Source: Paraglaciecola sp. MB-3u-78
GTDB taxonomy: Bacteria; Pseudomonadota; Gammaproteobacteria; Enterobacterales; Alteromonadaceae
NCBI RefSeq assembly: GCF_002835935.1
Contig: NZ_PJCF01000005.1
Location: 186,001 to 250,000, forward strand
Reading direction: 5' to 3'
Length of the DNA: 64,000 nt
The notes below the pieces were generated by a model. That model was not told where the DNA came from and ran no database searches. It saw only the letters and a program-made list of their open reading frames with translations. The position numbers were made by a program, and so were the translations under genes. Positions 1-8,264 of the stretch are shown here, one piece after another (position 1 is the stretch's first letter; every line of letters begins with the position of its first letter).

Positions 1-81
1 TAAAACGTTGCTTGAAAAAGCCGCGTAGCTTTTGAACAAATACTCGAGGAATAATCAAAAAGTATCTTAAGTTAAGTCGAA

Positions 82-699
82 CTACAACCAACCATTTTGA
101 TGGGCAATTCTGGCTGCTTCTATCCTGTTTTTAGCGTTGAGTTTGCTGGATGCTGAAGATAGATAATTACGCACAGTGCCCGTGGATAAAAATAGTTTTT
201 TGGCTATATCTTCGGTGGAAAGTCCATCTTTAGCTAATCGTAAAGCGTGGCGTTCTTTGTCTGAAAGTGGATCTTTTTCCATCCATGATTCCACCATCAA
301 TTCTGGCGCAATCGCAGTCCCGCCTTGATGTACTTTTTGAATAGCGTCGATTAAGTCTTGAGAGGGTGAGTCTTTTAATAAGTAGCCTTTTACACCTGAA
401 TCCATAGCTCGGCGTAAGTACCCACTTCGAGCAAAGGTAGTTAAAATTATGGTTTTACTCGGGACTTTTGATTCAAAAAGTTTTTGCGCGAGTTCTAATC
501 CTGTCATATCTGGCATTTCAATATCGGTGAGTACAATGTCCACTCGCTCACTTTCGGTTGATTGAATGTAGTCAAAGGCTTGCTTGCCATTGGCGCAGCT
601 TTGGACCACATGTAGGTTGTCTTCTAAATCTAAAATAGTCGCCAAAGCATTGAGCAGCATAGTTTGGTCTTCAGCCAAAAGAATGTTGATTTTTTTCAT
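82..699 (-). CDS. LuxR/NarL-family response regulator (DesR-like)
   Basis: Two-component response regulator of 205 aa. The N-terminal receiver domain (about 1-120) shows the acidic pair E10/D11, the phosphoacceptor D59 in LTDIEMPD and the conserved Lys in YLLKDS. A LuxR-type helix-turn-helix follows at about 145-205 (LSTEDIAKKLFLSTGTVRNY). The order receiver plus LuxR HTH is that of the NarL/DesR class. Its start overlaps the stop of the upstream histidine kinase gene by 4 nt (ATGA), so the pair is translationally coupled. It is the last gene of an operon ATPase-permease-kinase-regulator, so it probably controls that exporter operon; the palindromes at 3639-3673 are the candidate sites. The inducing signal cannot be read from sequence. 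Confidence 0.93.
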   Translation of the reverse strand: MKKINILLAEDQTMLLNALATILDLEDNLHVVQSCANGKQAFDYIQSTESERVDIVLTDIEMPDMTGLELAQKLFESKVPSKTIILTTFARSGYLRRAMDSGVKGYLLKDSPSQDLIDAIQKVHQGGTAIAPELMVESWMEKDPLSDKERHALRLAKDGLSTEDIAKKLFLSTGTVRNYLSSASSKLNAKNRIEAARIAHQNGWL

Positions 700-1847
700 A
701 GTGATGAGTCTCTAGTCGCCATAGGCAAGCCAATTTCGCTCAATGTTCCGCTAAAATCGCCACCGCTTTTGATGCTTACAAAGCCATGAAGTTTTTGAAT
801 ACGCTCTTCAATGCCTTTAATGCCAAATCCTTGGTGATGTGAATTATTAAAACCTTGTCCGTCGTCTTGCATGGCTAATACGATCTTGCCATTGTTAAGC
901 TTGATGGTTGCGTTTACTTGAGTGGCATTGGCGTGTTTAATAATGTTTGTTACCAGTTCGCGCAGCACTATGGCTAGTTCTTTATTACTCGCTGAGTCTA
1001 ACTCGATTTGTTGTTCATCGATATTTTCAAACTGATAGTCAAAATGTATATCGACACTCGAAAATACATTTTTGGCGTTAGCCAGTTCACTGAGTAAATC
1101 ACTGGTGCGATAACCCGACACCACCTCGCGAACCTGGCTTAAGGCCGCGCGAGAAATGTCTTGTAGTTGTTTAATTTCGCCACGGGCTTTTTCGAGATCT
1201 TTATCTTGACCCTTATTCAAGAGTCTCCCTGCAAGATCGGCTTTTATAGTAATCACTGAAAAGGTATGTCCAATTAAATCATGCAGGTCACGGGCAATAC
1301 GCTCTCTTTCGGCTACTTGGGCTAAACGTTGGGTTTCTTTGCGGGATAAAACCAACTCTTGTTTATTTTGATGCAAAGCATATTGATAGATATTCAATAT
1401 GCCCACGATCAAGGTAAATGTCAGGGCAGGCAAATAAAAATAGATTACAAAATCAAAGATCCAGCTAATACCTGTTATCCATAGCAATATACCCATTAAC
1501 ACCGCAAAGGCATATTTAAGAGGTTTTAGTCTGCTGCAAAAAGCAGCTGCGTAGACAAATAACGTACTAGCGGTGGGAGTAACAAAAGTAGCTAAAGTGC
1601 CAATCAATACTATGCCGACTATATGATATATCGTCAGTTTGCTTTTAACCCAATGGGAATGAAAATATAGTCCCAAAAAGGTAATCACAGCTAAGAAGGT
1701 CCATACAAAATCCATCGGGTCTTGATGAAAAATGATCACAGGAACAAAAAATAACGGCAGGTAAATCAACCATACGTATGGCGAAAACTGTTCATTGAGA
1801 TTTCTAGGTAATAACCATGCATCGATTTTTTTTAAAGTATCTATCAC
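696..1847 (-). CDS. Sensor histidine kinase, DesK-like (HisKA_3)
   Basis: Membrane sensor kinase of 383 aa. About five hydrophobic segments fill residues 20-155. They are followed by a short coiled linker and the HisKA_3 dimerisation box RIARDLHDLIGHT with the predicted phospho-His H189. The C-terminal HATPase_c domain carries the N-box (ELVTNIIKHANA) and the G-box (DDGQGFN, GFGIKGIEERI). There is no periplasmic sensory domain of note, so the signal is probably sensed within the membrane, as in DesK/LiaS-type kinases. It lies between the ABC permease and the response regulator, overlapping the latter by 4 nt. The cognate partner is almost certainly the adjacent LuxR-type regulator. Confidence 0.93.
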   Translation of the reverse strand: MIDTLKKIDAWLLPRNLNEQFSPYVWLIYLPLFFVPVIIFHQDPMDFVWTFLAVITFLGLYFHSHWVKSKLTIYHIVGIVLIGTLATFVTPTASTLFVYAAAFCSRLKPLKYAFAVLMGILLWITGISWIFDFVIYFYLPALTFTLIVGILNIYQYALHQNKQELVLSRKETQRLAQVAERERIARDLHDLIGHTFSVITIKADLAGRLLNKGQDKDLEKARGEIKQLQDISRAALSQVREVVSGYRTSDLLSELANAKNVFSSVDIHFDYQFENIDEQQIELDSASNKELAIVLRELVTNIIKHANATQVNATIKLNNGKIVLAMQDDGQGFNNSHHQGFGIKGIEERIQKLHGFVSIKSGGDFSGTLSEIGLPMATRDSSL

Positions 1848-1859
1848 CCGCTTTTCCTT

Positions 1860-2648
1860 CTAACTGACACTTTTTTTATTGAAAGCCATGATAGCTAATA
1901 TAAAAAATATTACGGTAAATGACGCCAATATAACTATATGATGAACTACAGAGCCACCTGCATCCAGTGCAACTACTTTTAACGCCAATTGAGACAAATG
2001 AAATGGTGGCAGAAACTCGGCAAAAGTCTGTAAAAAGTTTGGCAGCATAGTGATAGGGATCCACAAACCAGATAAAAATGACATGGGCAAATACACTAGA
2101 TTAACCACTGCAGGTGCGCTTTCTGCTTTTAGCAATAACCCAAGCGTTAAGCCTAACAAACAAAAGGGTAAGCCACCCAATACCAAAATGATAGATAAGC
2201 TCAGCACTTGCACCAAAGACAAACTCACACCTGTCATGGTAAAGGCGACTATACCTAAACTAACTAACACCATCACTGAAAATGCCATAGACACTAACAA
2301 GCGACTGACAATTTGAGCGGACCCAGGCATAGGAGATGCATCTTTGATATCTAACCAACCTTGTCCGCGCTCTACCGCCAAGCCTGCGCCAAAGGAAAAC
2401 AAAGCGGGGCCAATTATGCCAAAGGTGCCATATGTACATAGTAAGTAGGTTGCAGCTTGAGGATTATGCTGATTCATTAACACCCCAAAAAAAGTATAAA
2501 ACAAGGCAGGGAATAATATCGCTGGTAAAGCGAAAGCAGGATTGCGGATGCTTTTGAGCCACTCAAATTTGGTCTCTAATCGGTAAATGTTCAAAATTTG
2601 CAAAATGTTGATATTCTGAGTGGTGTTTATGCTTTGAATGTTATTCAT
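1860..2648 (-). CDS. ABC-2 type transporter permease
   Basis: Integral membrane subunit of 262 aa with six predicted transmembrane segments (starting near 35, 65, 115, 140, 175 and 235). The pattern PMSFLSGLWIPITMLPNFLQ near 188-207 is typical of ABC-2 permeases. It follows the ATPase gene with a 2-nt gap and precedes the histidine kinase. ABC-2 exporters coupled to DesKR/LiaRS-like systems usually handle lipids, antibiotics or envelope-stress substrates; the actual substrate here is unknown. The ORF is full length for the family. A shorter in-frame ORF on the opposite strand is a shadow. Confidence 0.9.
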   Translation of the reverse strand: MNNIQSINTTQNINILQILNIYRLETKFEWLKSIRNPAFALPAILFPALFYTFFGVLMNQHNPQAATYLLCTYGTFGIIGPALFSFGAGLAVERGQGWLDIKDASPMPGSAQIVSRLLVSMAFSVMVLVSLGIVAFTMTGVSLSLVQVLSLSIILVLGGLPFCLLGLTLGLLLKAESAPAVVNLVYLPMSFLSGLWIPITMLPNFLQTFAEFLPPFHLSQLALKVVALDAGGSVVHHIVILASFTVIFFILAIMAFNKKSVS

Positions 2649-2650
2649 GT

Positions 2651-3571
2651 TTACTTTCCCTCAGCGTTTAAATGTAAAAAGGCTTCTTCTAAACCTGCGC
2701 TAGATACAGTGAGTTCTTGTATATTCGGGTAGGCAGATAACAATGCCAGCAAGGTTTGATTCACATTTTCAGTGTGTATCTGGATAAATTTACCAACGAG
2801 TTGTACATTTACTACTGCTGGGAGTGGTTTGAATACGTGATGATTTTCTGTACGACTAAAACGAATAGTGGTGTGACTGATACTGGCTTTTATCGCATCA
2901 CTGCTGCCCTTTCTAATGATTCTTCCTTGCTTTAACAACACAATCTCATCGGCGAGATTGTCAGCTTCTTCCAAATAATGTGTGGTTAAGACTATTCCCG
3001 TACCTTTGGCTCTTAAATCGCGAATGGCTTGCCATAAACCTTGTCGAGCTGCAACATCCATGCCCACGCTGGGTTCGTCTAAAAACAATAACTTGGGATT
3101 ACCGCAAATACTTAAAGCAAACAAAAGCCGCTGCTTCTCACCACCGGATAACTTTTTAGAATAGCGATTTTGCATATCCTGCAAACCTGCATAATTAATG
3201 ACTTTTTGGTAGTCCATAGGGTGGGGGTAATAACTTTGAAATAGCTGAATATGTTCTTTGATCTTTAATGTTTCGGGTAAATTAGCCACTTGTAACATGG
3301 CGCCCGCTTGACGCTTAGCCTGTAAAGATCCCGCTTTGACACCAAATACACTCACATCACCCGAATCGGCGTTAAGCCGCCCAAGCAAAATATTGATCAA
3401 GGTGGTTTTACCTGCGCCATTCGCTCCAAGTATGGCAAAAACTTGTCCCGACTTGATCTCTAAGTCGATATTATCTAAGGCCTTTTTACCTGCAAATGAT
3501 TTGCTCAATCCATAAACCGAGGCAATCACATGTGGATGTATGTGTGGCTCATAAGTGTGTTCTAGTTGCAT
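2651..3571 (-). CDS. ABC transporter ATP-binding protein (CcmA/DrrA type)
   Basis: ATPase of 306 aa. Walker A is GANGAGKT (49-56), the Q-loop lies near 95, the signature LSGGEKQR near 142, Walker B plus catalytic Glu is LLFLDEP near 161, and the switch His is in TTHYLEE. A C-terminal tail of about 80 aa beyond the nucleotide-binding core is common in DrrA-like drug or lipid exporters. It is the first gene of the four-gene operon on this strand. The ATG at 3569-3571 is chosen. About 65 bp further upstream are two perfect palindromes that may bind the operon's response regulator. Confidence 0.93.
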   Translation of the reverse strand: MQLEHTYEPHIHPHVIASVYGLSKSFAGKKALDNIDLEIKSGQVFAILGANGAGKTTLINILLGRLNADSGDVSVFGVKAGSLQAKRQAGAMLQVANLPETLKIKEHIQLFQSYYPHPMDYQKVINYAGLQDMQNRYSKKLSGGEKQRLLFALSICGNPKLLFLDEPSVGMDVAARQGLWQAIRDLRAKGTGIVLTTHYLEEADNLADEIVLLKQGRIIRKGSSDAIKASISHTTIRFSRTENHHVFKPLPAVVNVQLVGKFIQIHTENVNQTLLALLSAYPNIQELTVSSAGLEEAFLHLNAEGK

Positions 3572-3638
3572 GTTGGTATCTAGCTTGAGTGTTTAAACCG
3601 TATGCAAACTATGAATGAAGTAAAGCTAATAAGTTAGA

Positions 3639-3673
3639 GACAGCTGTCATCAATAGGGAATGACAATTGTCAT
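3639..3673. promoter_or_regulatory. Paired palindromes upstream of the ABC/two-component operon
   Basis: Two perfect inverted repeats: GACAGCTGTC at 3639-3648 and ATGACAATTGTCAT at 3660-3673. Both contain the half-site GACA/TGTC and their centres are 23 bp apart, about two helical turns. They lie 68-102 bp upstream of the ATPase start. Such spaced dyads are what dimeric LuxR-type response regulators often bind, so autoregulation is the simplest reading. That function is inference. Confidence 0.5.
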
Positions 3674-3723
3674 GTTTGAGCAATGGGCAGTTATTACACA
3701 GACTTGAATGATATTGCTATAGA

Positions 3724-4140
3724 TCAGTTTTTGTTATCTTCACGCAATTCACCTAAACGTCCAAACCAAATAACAGAAAGTACAAATACTCCAAGTACGC
3801 CGTGAATTATCAGCACTGATACTTTTTGCTTAGAAAAAGAACTTTTTGAAAGAATCGTCTGCGCATTTTTGAGAGTGTCAGGGGCCGACTGCGCTGCAAT
3901 CAATAAATCTTGCCTAAGGGCTTCTGCAAATGTATATGAACCCCACAATCCAAGGATATTCATTAATGCAAAAACCAAATAGCCAACTGTAATAAGGCAC
4001 TTTAATCCTGGTCGCAGGATCTTTTTAGTTGAAATTAGCCATCCGATAAGTACAAGTAGGGTGACGGTATAAAAGTTCCAGTAGAACTCGATTTTCCCAG
4101 TGGCAGCGATAAATAGATCTGCAATATCTTTTGTTTCCAT
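3724..4140 (-). CDS. Hypothetical membrane protein
   Basis: Protein of 138 aa that I do not recognise. Three or four hydrophobic stretches are visible: about 23-38 (FYTVTLLVLIGWLI), 48-68 (CLITVGYLVFALMNILGLWG) and 108-126 (VLIIHGVLGVFVLSVIWFG). Between the second and third is a hydrophilic loop of about 35 aa rich in Ala, Ser and Lys. This suggests a small inner-membrane protein. It stands alone, with the ABC operon downstream on the same strand (152 nt away) and an AT-rich region upstream. The ATG at 4138-4140 has only a weak ribosome-binding site. Confidence 0.65.
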   Translation of the reverse strand: METKDIADLFIAATGKIEFYWNFYTVTLLVLIGWLISTKKILRPGLKCLITVGYLVFALMNILGLWGSYTFAEALRQDLLIAAQSAPDTLKNAQTILSKSSFSKQKVSVLIIHGVLGVFVLSVIWFGRLGELREDNKN

Positions 4141-4626
4141 TTTAAATTACCTCATGACTGAATCGTTTATGCAGATGTTTACTGGATATTGAAAGCATAT
4201 TAGAACTTTTGTATGTCTTATCACTTACTTATATAGTTTAAGTTTTGCTGCTTTGCTAAAAAAAGTCTTGAGTGAACAGCCAGAGCAATTTGTCTAGCAA
4301 CCTAGAATGGAGGGATTAATTAAAATTAAAAATATTTGTCACACTTTTTTAACTCGTCGTGCCTTAGCTATGTTGGACAAATAAATTAAGCTAAGGAGGC
4401 CGGTCATTATGTTTCAGAAAATCAAGTCACTAACCTTCGTCGAACGGTATCAAGTGAGCTTTGCCAATCTGAATTTAAAACCAGCAAACAAAAAAATATG
4501 CGATTGCGCTTAGATATCTGTTTTTGGTGTGGATTAATCTTAGGGTTTGGAGGAGGTTTTGTGGGGATGATAAGTGGCTTAATAAATAGTGGAAGATTGC
4601 CACTGTAGTAGTAGCAATTCCAAGAT
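4141..4626. other. Intergenic stretch without a long gene
   Basis: The 486 bp between the hypothetical membrane protein and the DUF155 gene are AT-rich. The only coding signal I find is the short plus-strand pair at 4409-4608 (separate entry). No convincing terminator, RNA gene or repeat was seen. Confidence 0.6.
4409..4608 (+). other. Putative small membrane protein in two overlapping frames
   Basis: A strong ribosome-binding site (AAGGAGG, 4393-4399) precedes ATG at 4409, which opens a 34-aa frame ending at TAG 4511-4513. A second frame in -1 phase starts at ATG 4498 and runs 36 aa to TAG 4606-4608. The second peptide is a glycine-rich hydrophobic segment (GLILGFGGGFVGMISGLI) like a single membrane span. 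A run of seven A at about 4492-4498 lies exactly where a -1 slip would join the two frames into a protein of about 66 aa. This could be a frameshifted small gene, a recoded gene, or chance. Family unknown. Confidence 0.35.
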
Positions 4627-5415
4627 TTAATGCACAAAAAACAGTACAATTTCTACCGCAATTAGAATGATAATAATCCACTCTAAGAATGATGAGTGTT
4701 TGTGATTCTGCTCTGCTGCAAGCATTTCATTTAGCTCATTTAAGGCCGACAACTTCATGGTCAACAGCTCTACTCGTGGTTTTAAGTCTAAGTAGCGACT
4801 AACGATTAAATATTTTTGTTCTTGCTCTGGATATTCCCAAAAAAACTCAGGTGTATCGAGTAAGTTAAAGTGCAACAAAATATCACTTTTAGTACTAAAT
4901 AATGCTCCACGTAACATCGAAAGTTTTTTACGGCTTAAGGGTATTTTTCCGGTATTTGCTAAGGTTAAAGACAGATAAGCATTATCTTTAATGGCGCGTT
5001 CGGCTAATGATTCAAAGCGACCAAGTTTGGCGGATTGCGCCAGTGCATGACTGACTGCCAATAAGGTCATGGTTTTGTAATCGGGCAAAATAATGTGATC
5101 GTTAATCATAGAAACCGTGGCATTTTCTGATACTTCGAACACATAGTGCTCGCGATCTTTTTGTATGTTGAGTTGCACCACATATTCGTTGATCATATCA
5201 GCTAGTTGCGACTTTTTGCTGTCACTTATACCCCAAGATATGATGACGCCATAATCAAAAACAAAGACCTGACCTTTAGGCGTGGTTATGCTTAATGCAT
5301 CGCGAAAACGTTTCACAAAGTATGTCTGACCAATTTTTTCACTTAGGCCATCTAGTTTAATATTGTCCCCTAACAACGACACATCAACTTCATTAGTCAC
5401 AAAATTAATAGTCAT
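4627..5415 (-). CDS. DUF155 / RMD1-SIF2 family protein
   Basis: Protein of 262 aa matching the DUF155 (RMND1/Rmd1) family. The diagnostic stretch runs from VFVFDYGVIISWGISDSKK near 50 to the C-terminal single transmembrane helix (LEWIIIILIAVEIVLFFV, about 242-260), preceded by the conserved pattern of leucines and aromatic residues around DTPEFFWEYPE. Eukaryotic relatives act in mitochondrial translation; the bacterial role is not established. The gene starts 1 nt after the GNAT/C39 gene and belongs to the same minus-strand operon as the RimK-family ligase. The most likely setting is therefore a peptide or protein modification pathway tied to the inner membrane. Confidence 0.85.
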   Translation of the reverse strand: MTINFVTNEVDVSLLGDNIKLDGLSEKIGQTYFVKRFRDALSITTPKGQVFVFDYGVIISWGISDSKKSQLADMINEYVVQLNIQKDREHYVFEVSENATVSMINDHIILPDYKTMTLLAVSHALAQSAKLGRFESLAERAIKDNAYLSLTLANTGKIPLSRKKLSMLRGALFSTKSDILLHFNLLDTPEFFWEYPEQEQKYLIVSRYLDLKPRVELLTMKLSALNELNEMLAAEQNHKHSSFLEWIIIILIAVEIVLFFVH

Positions 5416-6573
5416 TTACTGCTCCTTAAAATTAGCTTTGGAAATCACTAAAGCTGTGCGTAATTTTGTTTTTCCGTAACTCGATAACTTAATAAAGTCA
5501 TCCAAGGCGACAGGAATATGCTGGCAGTCGAATCCTGCTGCATGTTGTTCTGGCACACTGGAGTCATGTAGATACAGGCATTCTTCGTCTATCGCGGTAA
5601 TCGCCACCCAATGGGGTACTTTGTAACCGTCCATTTGATAAGTACTAATTAAACTTAATACCTTGCAACCATTTTTAAGAGCATCCTTTAATGCGCTTAA
5701 ATCGAAGTCTGCATAAACCACGGGAATGTTTTGTTGTTGTGCCCTTGACTGAAATTGCTGTTCTATCAACTCAATGGTGTGTTTTTTAACTTGCTGGCGA
5801 ACCCCTGAGGTAAATAAAGGTAAGGGTTGATTGATGTATACCTTAGTTTTGAATCCTCTTTTTTCGGCGGCTAATGCTAAACCCAGGGGATGGCAACCAC
5901 CATGGCCGGCCATCATAAAAATAGTGGTTGCTTCGCGCCACAGGTCAAACTCTAAAGGTTGTTCCATAACTGTTTGCTCAGACAGGCTAGCCATAGCCAT
6001 CATTAAAGCTGACGGTCCGCAGGTAAAGTCGGTTGTTTGTGCATACCAAGGATAAGAGGGCAGTTGCTTATGCTTTGCGGCCTGACGTATAGGCTTTTGC
6101 ATTCTGAACGCATCGCCATTATTTTCGTAGTAATGGGCATAATCACCAAATATTTTGTATCCCATTGACTGATATAAACCAATGGCACGTTCATTGGTTT
6201 TTTCTACCTCTAGTCTTAAGAATAATTTACCGGCGGCTACCGTTTGGATTTCTAAGGCCAACATGAGTTGACGCCCAACTCCCTTGCCTTCGATATTTTT
6301 GTCAATAGCAATAGAATAGAGTCGCGCCAAACGTGTGCCTTTGCGCATTATGACTAAACCATAACCTATGATTTGATCGTCCTGCAGTACTACCATAAAC
6401 ACTCTATGCTTGGCCTTAATCCAATGTGAAAAACTGCGTTTGCTCAACCTGTCGGTTGCGAAGCAGCTTTTTTCTAAAGCGATGAGTTGTGTCAAATCTG
6501 CTGACGTGACGTCACGTATTTCAATATTATCTAAGTTCGCTACACTGGTCTCGTTCATTGCAAAAGCAGCCAT
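5416..6573 (-). CDS. GNAT acetyltransferase fused to C39-like peptidase
   Basis: Two-domain protein of 385 aa. Residues 15-160 form a GNAT N-acetyltransferase resembling RimI, with the acetyl-CoA loop GKGVGRQLM and the terminal ERAIGLYQSMGYKIFG. Residues 165-385 form a C39/papain-like peptidase with the nucleophile Cys in TDFTCGPSALMMA, the His in PHWVAITAID and the Asp in LHDSS. This fusion is known next to RimK-like ATP-grasp ligases in proteobacteria, where it is thought to process or acetylate the peptide the ligase makes. The gap to the RimK gene upstream is 2 nt and to the DUF155 gene downstream 0 nt, so the three are co-translated. The substrate is unknown. Confidence 0.9.
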   Translation of the reverse strand: MAAFAMNETSVANLDNIEIRDVTSADLTQLIALEKSCFATDRLSKRSFSHWIKAKHRVFMVVLQDDQIIGYGLVIMRKGTRLARLYSIAIDKNIEGKGVGRQLMLALEIQTVAAGKLFLRLEVEKTNERAIGLYQSMGYKIFGDYAHYYENNGDAFRMQKPIRQAAKHKQLPSYPWYAQTTDFTCGPSALMMAMASLSEQTVMEQPLEFDLWREATTIFMMAGHGGCHPLGLALAAEKRGFKTKVYINQPLPLFTSGVRQQVKKHTIELIEQQFQSRAQQQNIPVVYADFDLSALKDALKNGCKVLSLISTYQMDGYKVPHWVAITAIDEECLYLHDSSVPEQHAAGFDCQHIPVALDDFIKLSSYGKTKLRTALVISKANFKEQ

Positions 6574-6575
6574 TA

Positions 6576-8030
6576 TTATCGGCCTCTTTGTTCAAGGCGG
6601 TTGGCAAACTCTTGCATAATTTGCATATATAATTCGTATCCAAGATAACGGTCCTCTACACCATGTTCGATGCTGGGATTATCGTTCACTTCAATCACAT
6701 ACACTTTGTCACTAAGTTGTTTTAAATCCACACCATATAAGCTGCTACCAATAAAGGAGCAAGCTTTCACCGCGGTTTCTAACACTTGGCGCGGTACTTC
6801 AAAGGTGGCCATTGTTTCAAAGTCACCAGTCGAAAAGCGCTTCGCCCCGTGGTTATAAATCTGCCAGTGATTCCTAGCCATGTGATATCGACAGGCGTAA
6901 ATAGCGCGACCATTTAGCACACCAATTCGCCAATCATATTCGGTGTATAAATATTCTTGTACCAAGATGATCGCCGAGTCGGCAAGTATCGAGCTCAGTT
7001 TTTGCTCTAGCGCAACACGATCAGCAACCTTAAAAACGCCTTTAGAAAACGAACTTTCTGGTAATTTTAAAACCATAGGATAGCTGAAATCTTGTTCTAA
7101 TTGCTCAAGTGTGGACGGTGTTGCATCAGACACAAATTGTGTTTTAGGCGACGGCACTGAGTTGTAACTAAAGGCATCATGTAAAAATACCTTGTTGCAG
7201 CAACGCAAGATTGATGTGGCATCGTCTATTACCACCAATCCTTCTTTTTCAGCTTGCCTTGCAAGTTGGTAGGTGTGATGGCGAATAGCGGTTGTTTCAC
7301 GAATAAACAATGCATCGTAGCGATTGAGTAAGCCGATTTGATCAACAGTGACCAGCTCAGCATTAATACCAAACTTATTGGCGGCCTTTATAAAATGACT
7401 TAAGGCTTTTTGGTCGCTCGGGGGAGTATCTTCTTGAGGATTAACCAGTATCGCCATATCCCAGCGGAAACGTTTACGATTTTTGTTACTACGCCACACA
7501 TTATTGGTGAAGTTGTCTAATCTTTGTTGCAACGTTATATGCTGATCTGTGCTTAGCCCCGCTAGTGCAAATAAACCGAGTGTCGCAAACAACTTATTGT
7601 CGCGCCAATTTAAGACTAACTTTAAAATTGGCGCGGGGAATTGTGCGAACACATATTGCGCGATTTTGTTAATGTTTTCGTCGTTATGCCAACCAAAATA
7701 AACTAGTACATCACTAGACTTATCCTTGGGATACACTCGGGAAATATTATTAGGTATAACCAGTACTAAGCCTTCCGGCTGGCAAGTTAAGTCGTTAATG
7801 GTACTCACACTAGGCAGCACTTGATGCTGTCGCGCTTCTGCTAACAGTGAGCAATAGTAGCCCTGACTCAAATATTGAGTAGGATCACATAAATTAATCA
7901 ATCTAGTGGTGATATTTCCCTTCTTTGGAAACTCTGCTAAGTATTGGTTAAAATTAACAATTGTCCCGTTAACGCTCTCGATACCGTGACTATCGTTTAA
8001 GACAATGAGGTTTTTACGTATGTTATTCAT
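6576..8030 (-). CDS. RimK-family ATP-grasp ligase with N-terminal RLAN domain
   Basis: Protein of 484 aa. The N-terminal 180 residues are the RLAN-type domain found on this RimK subgroup (ILVNPQEDTPPSDQKAL marks its end). The C-terminal ATP-grasp has the nucleotide-binding segment MVLKLPESSFSKGVFKV and the metal-binding ending VIEVNDNPSIEHGVED. Relatives of RimK ligate amino acids, often glutamate, onto peptides or proteins. It is longer than RimK itself (about 300 aa) because of the extra domain, so it should not be called rimK. It is the first gene of a three-gene operon with the GNAT/C39 fusion and the DUF155 protein. The ATG at 8028-8030 is chosen. Confidence 0.88.
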   Translation of the reverse strand: MNNIRKNLIVLNDSHGIESVNGTIVNFNQYLAEFPKKGNITTRLINLCDPTQYLSQGYYCSLLAEARQHQVLPSVSTINDLTCQPEGLVLVIPNNISRVYPKDKSSDVLVYFGWHNDENINKIAQYVFAQFPAPILKLVLNWRDNKLFATLGLFALAGLSTDQHITLQQRLDNFTNNVWRSNKNRKRFRWDMAILVNPQEDTPPSDQKALSHFIKAANKFGINAELVTVDQIGLLNRYDALFIRETTAIRHHTYQLARQAEKEGLVVIDDATSILRCCNKVFLHDAFSYNSVPSPKTQFVSDATPSTLEQLEQDFSYPMVLKLPESSFSKGVFKVADRVALEQKLSSILADSAIILVQEYLYTEYDWRIGVLNGRAIYACRYHMARNHWQIYNHGAKRFSTGDFETMATFEVPRQVLETAVKACSFIGSSLYGVDLKQLSDKVYVIEVNDNPSIEHGVEDRYLGYELYMQIMQEFANRLEQRGR

Positions 8031-8264
8031 GCAAACACATTTTAGTTAGGCGCCTTTAGTACCACGAAATTTGGCGGATCCTACGTCTTTTATTGGGTTT
8101 GTGAATACATTCCATCCTTAAAAATTTTAATCGTTAGGAGCAAATAAATAGTGGCTAAAATCATCACGCAATAGCAGAATACTGCTTATTCTTTTTTAAG
8201 TTTGTTTTTGTATGCTTGGTATCATTAAGGCATCAAAACCTATCTCTACTATTTTGTGATTTTT

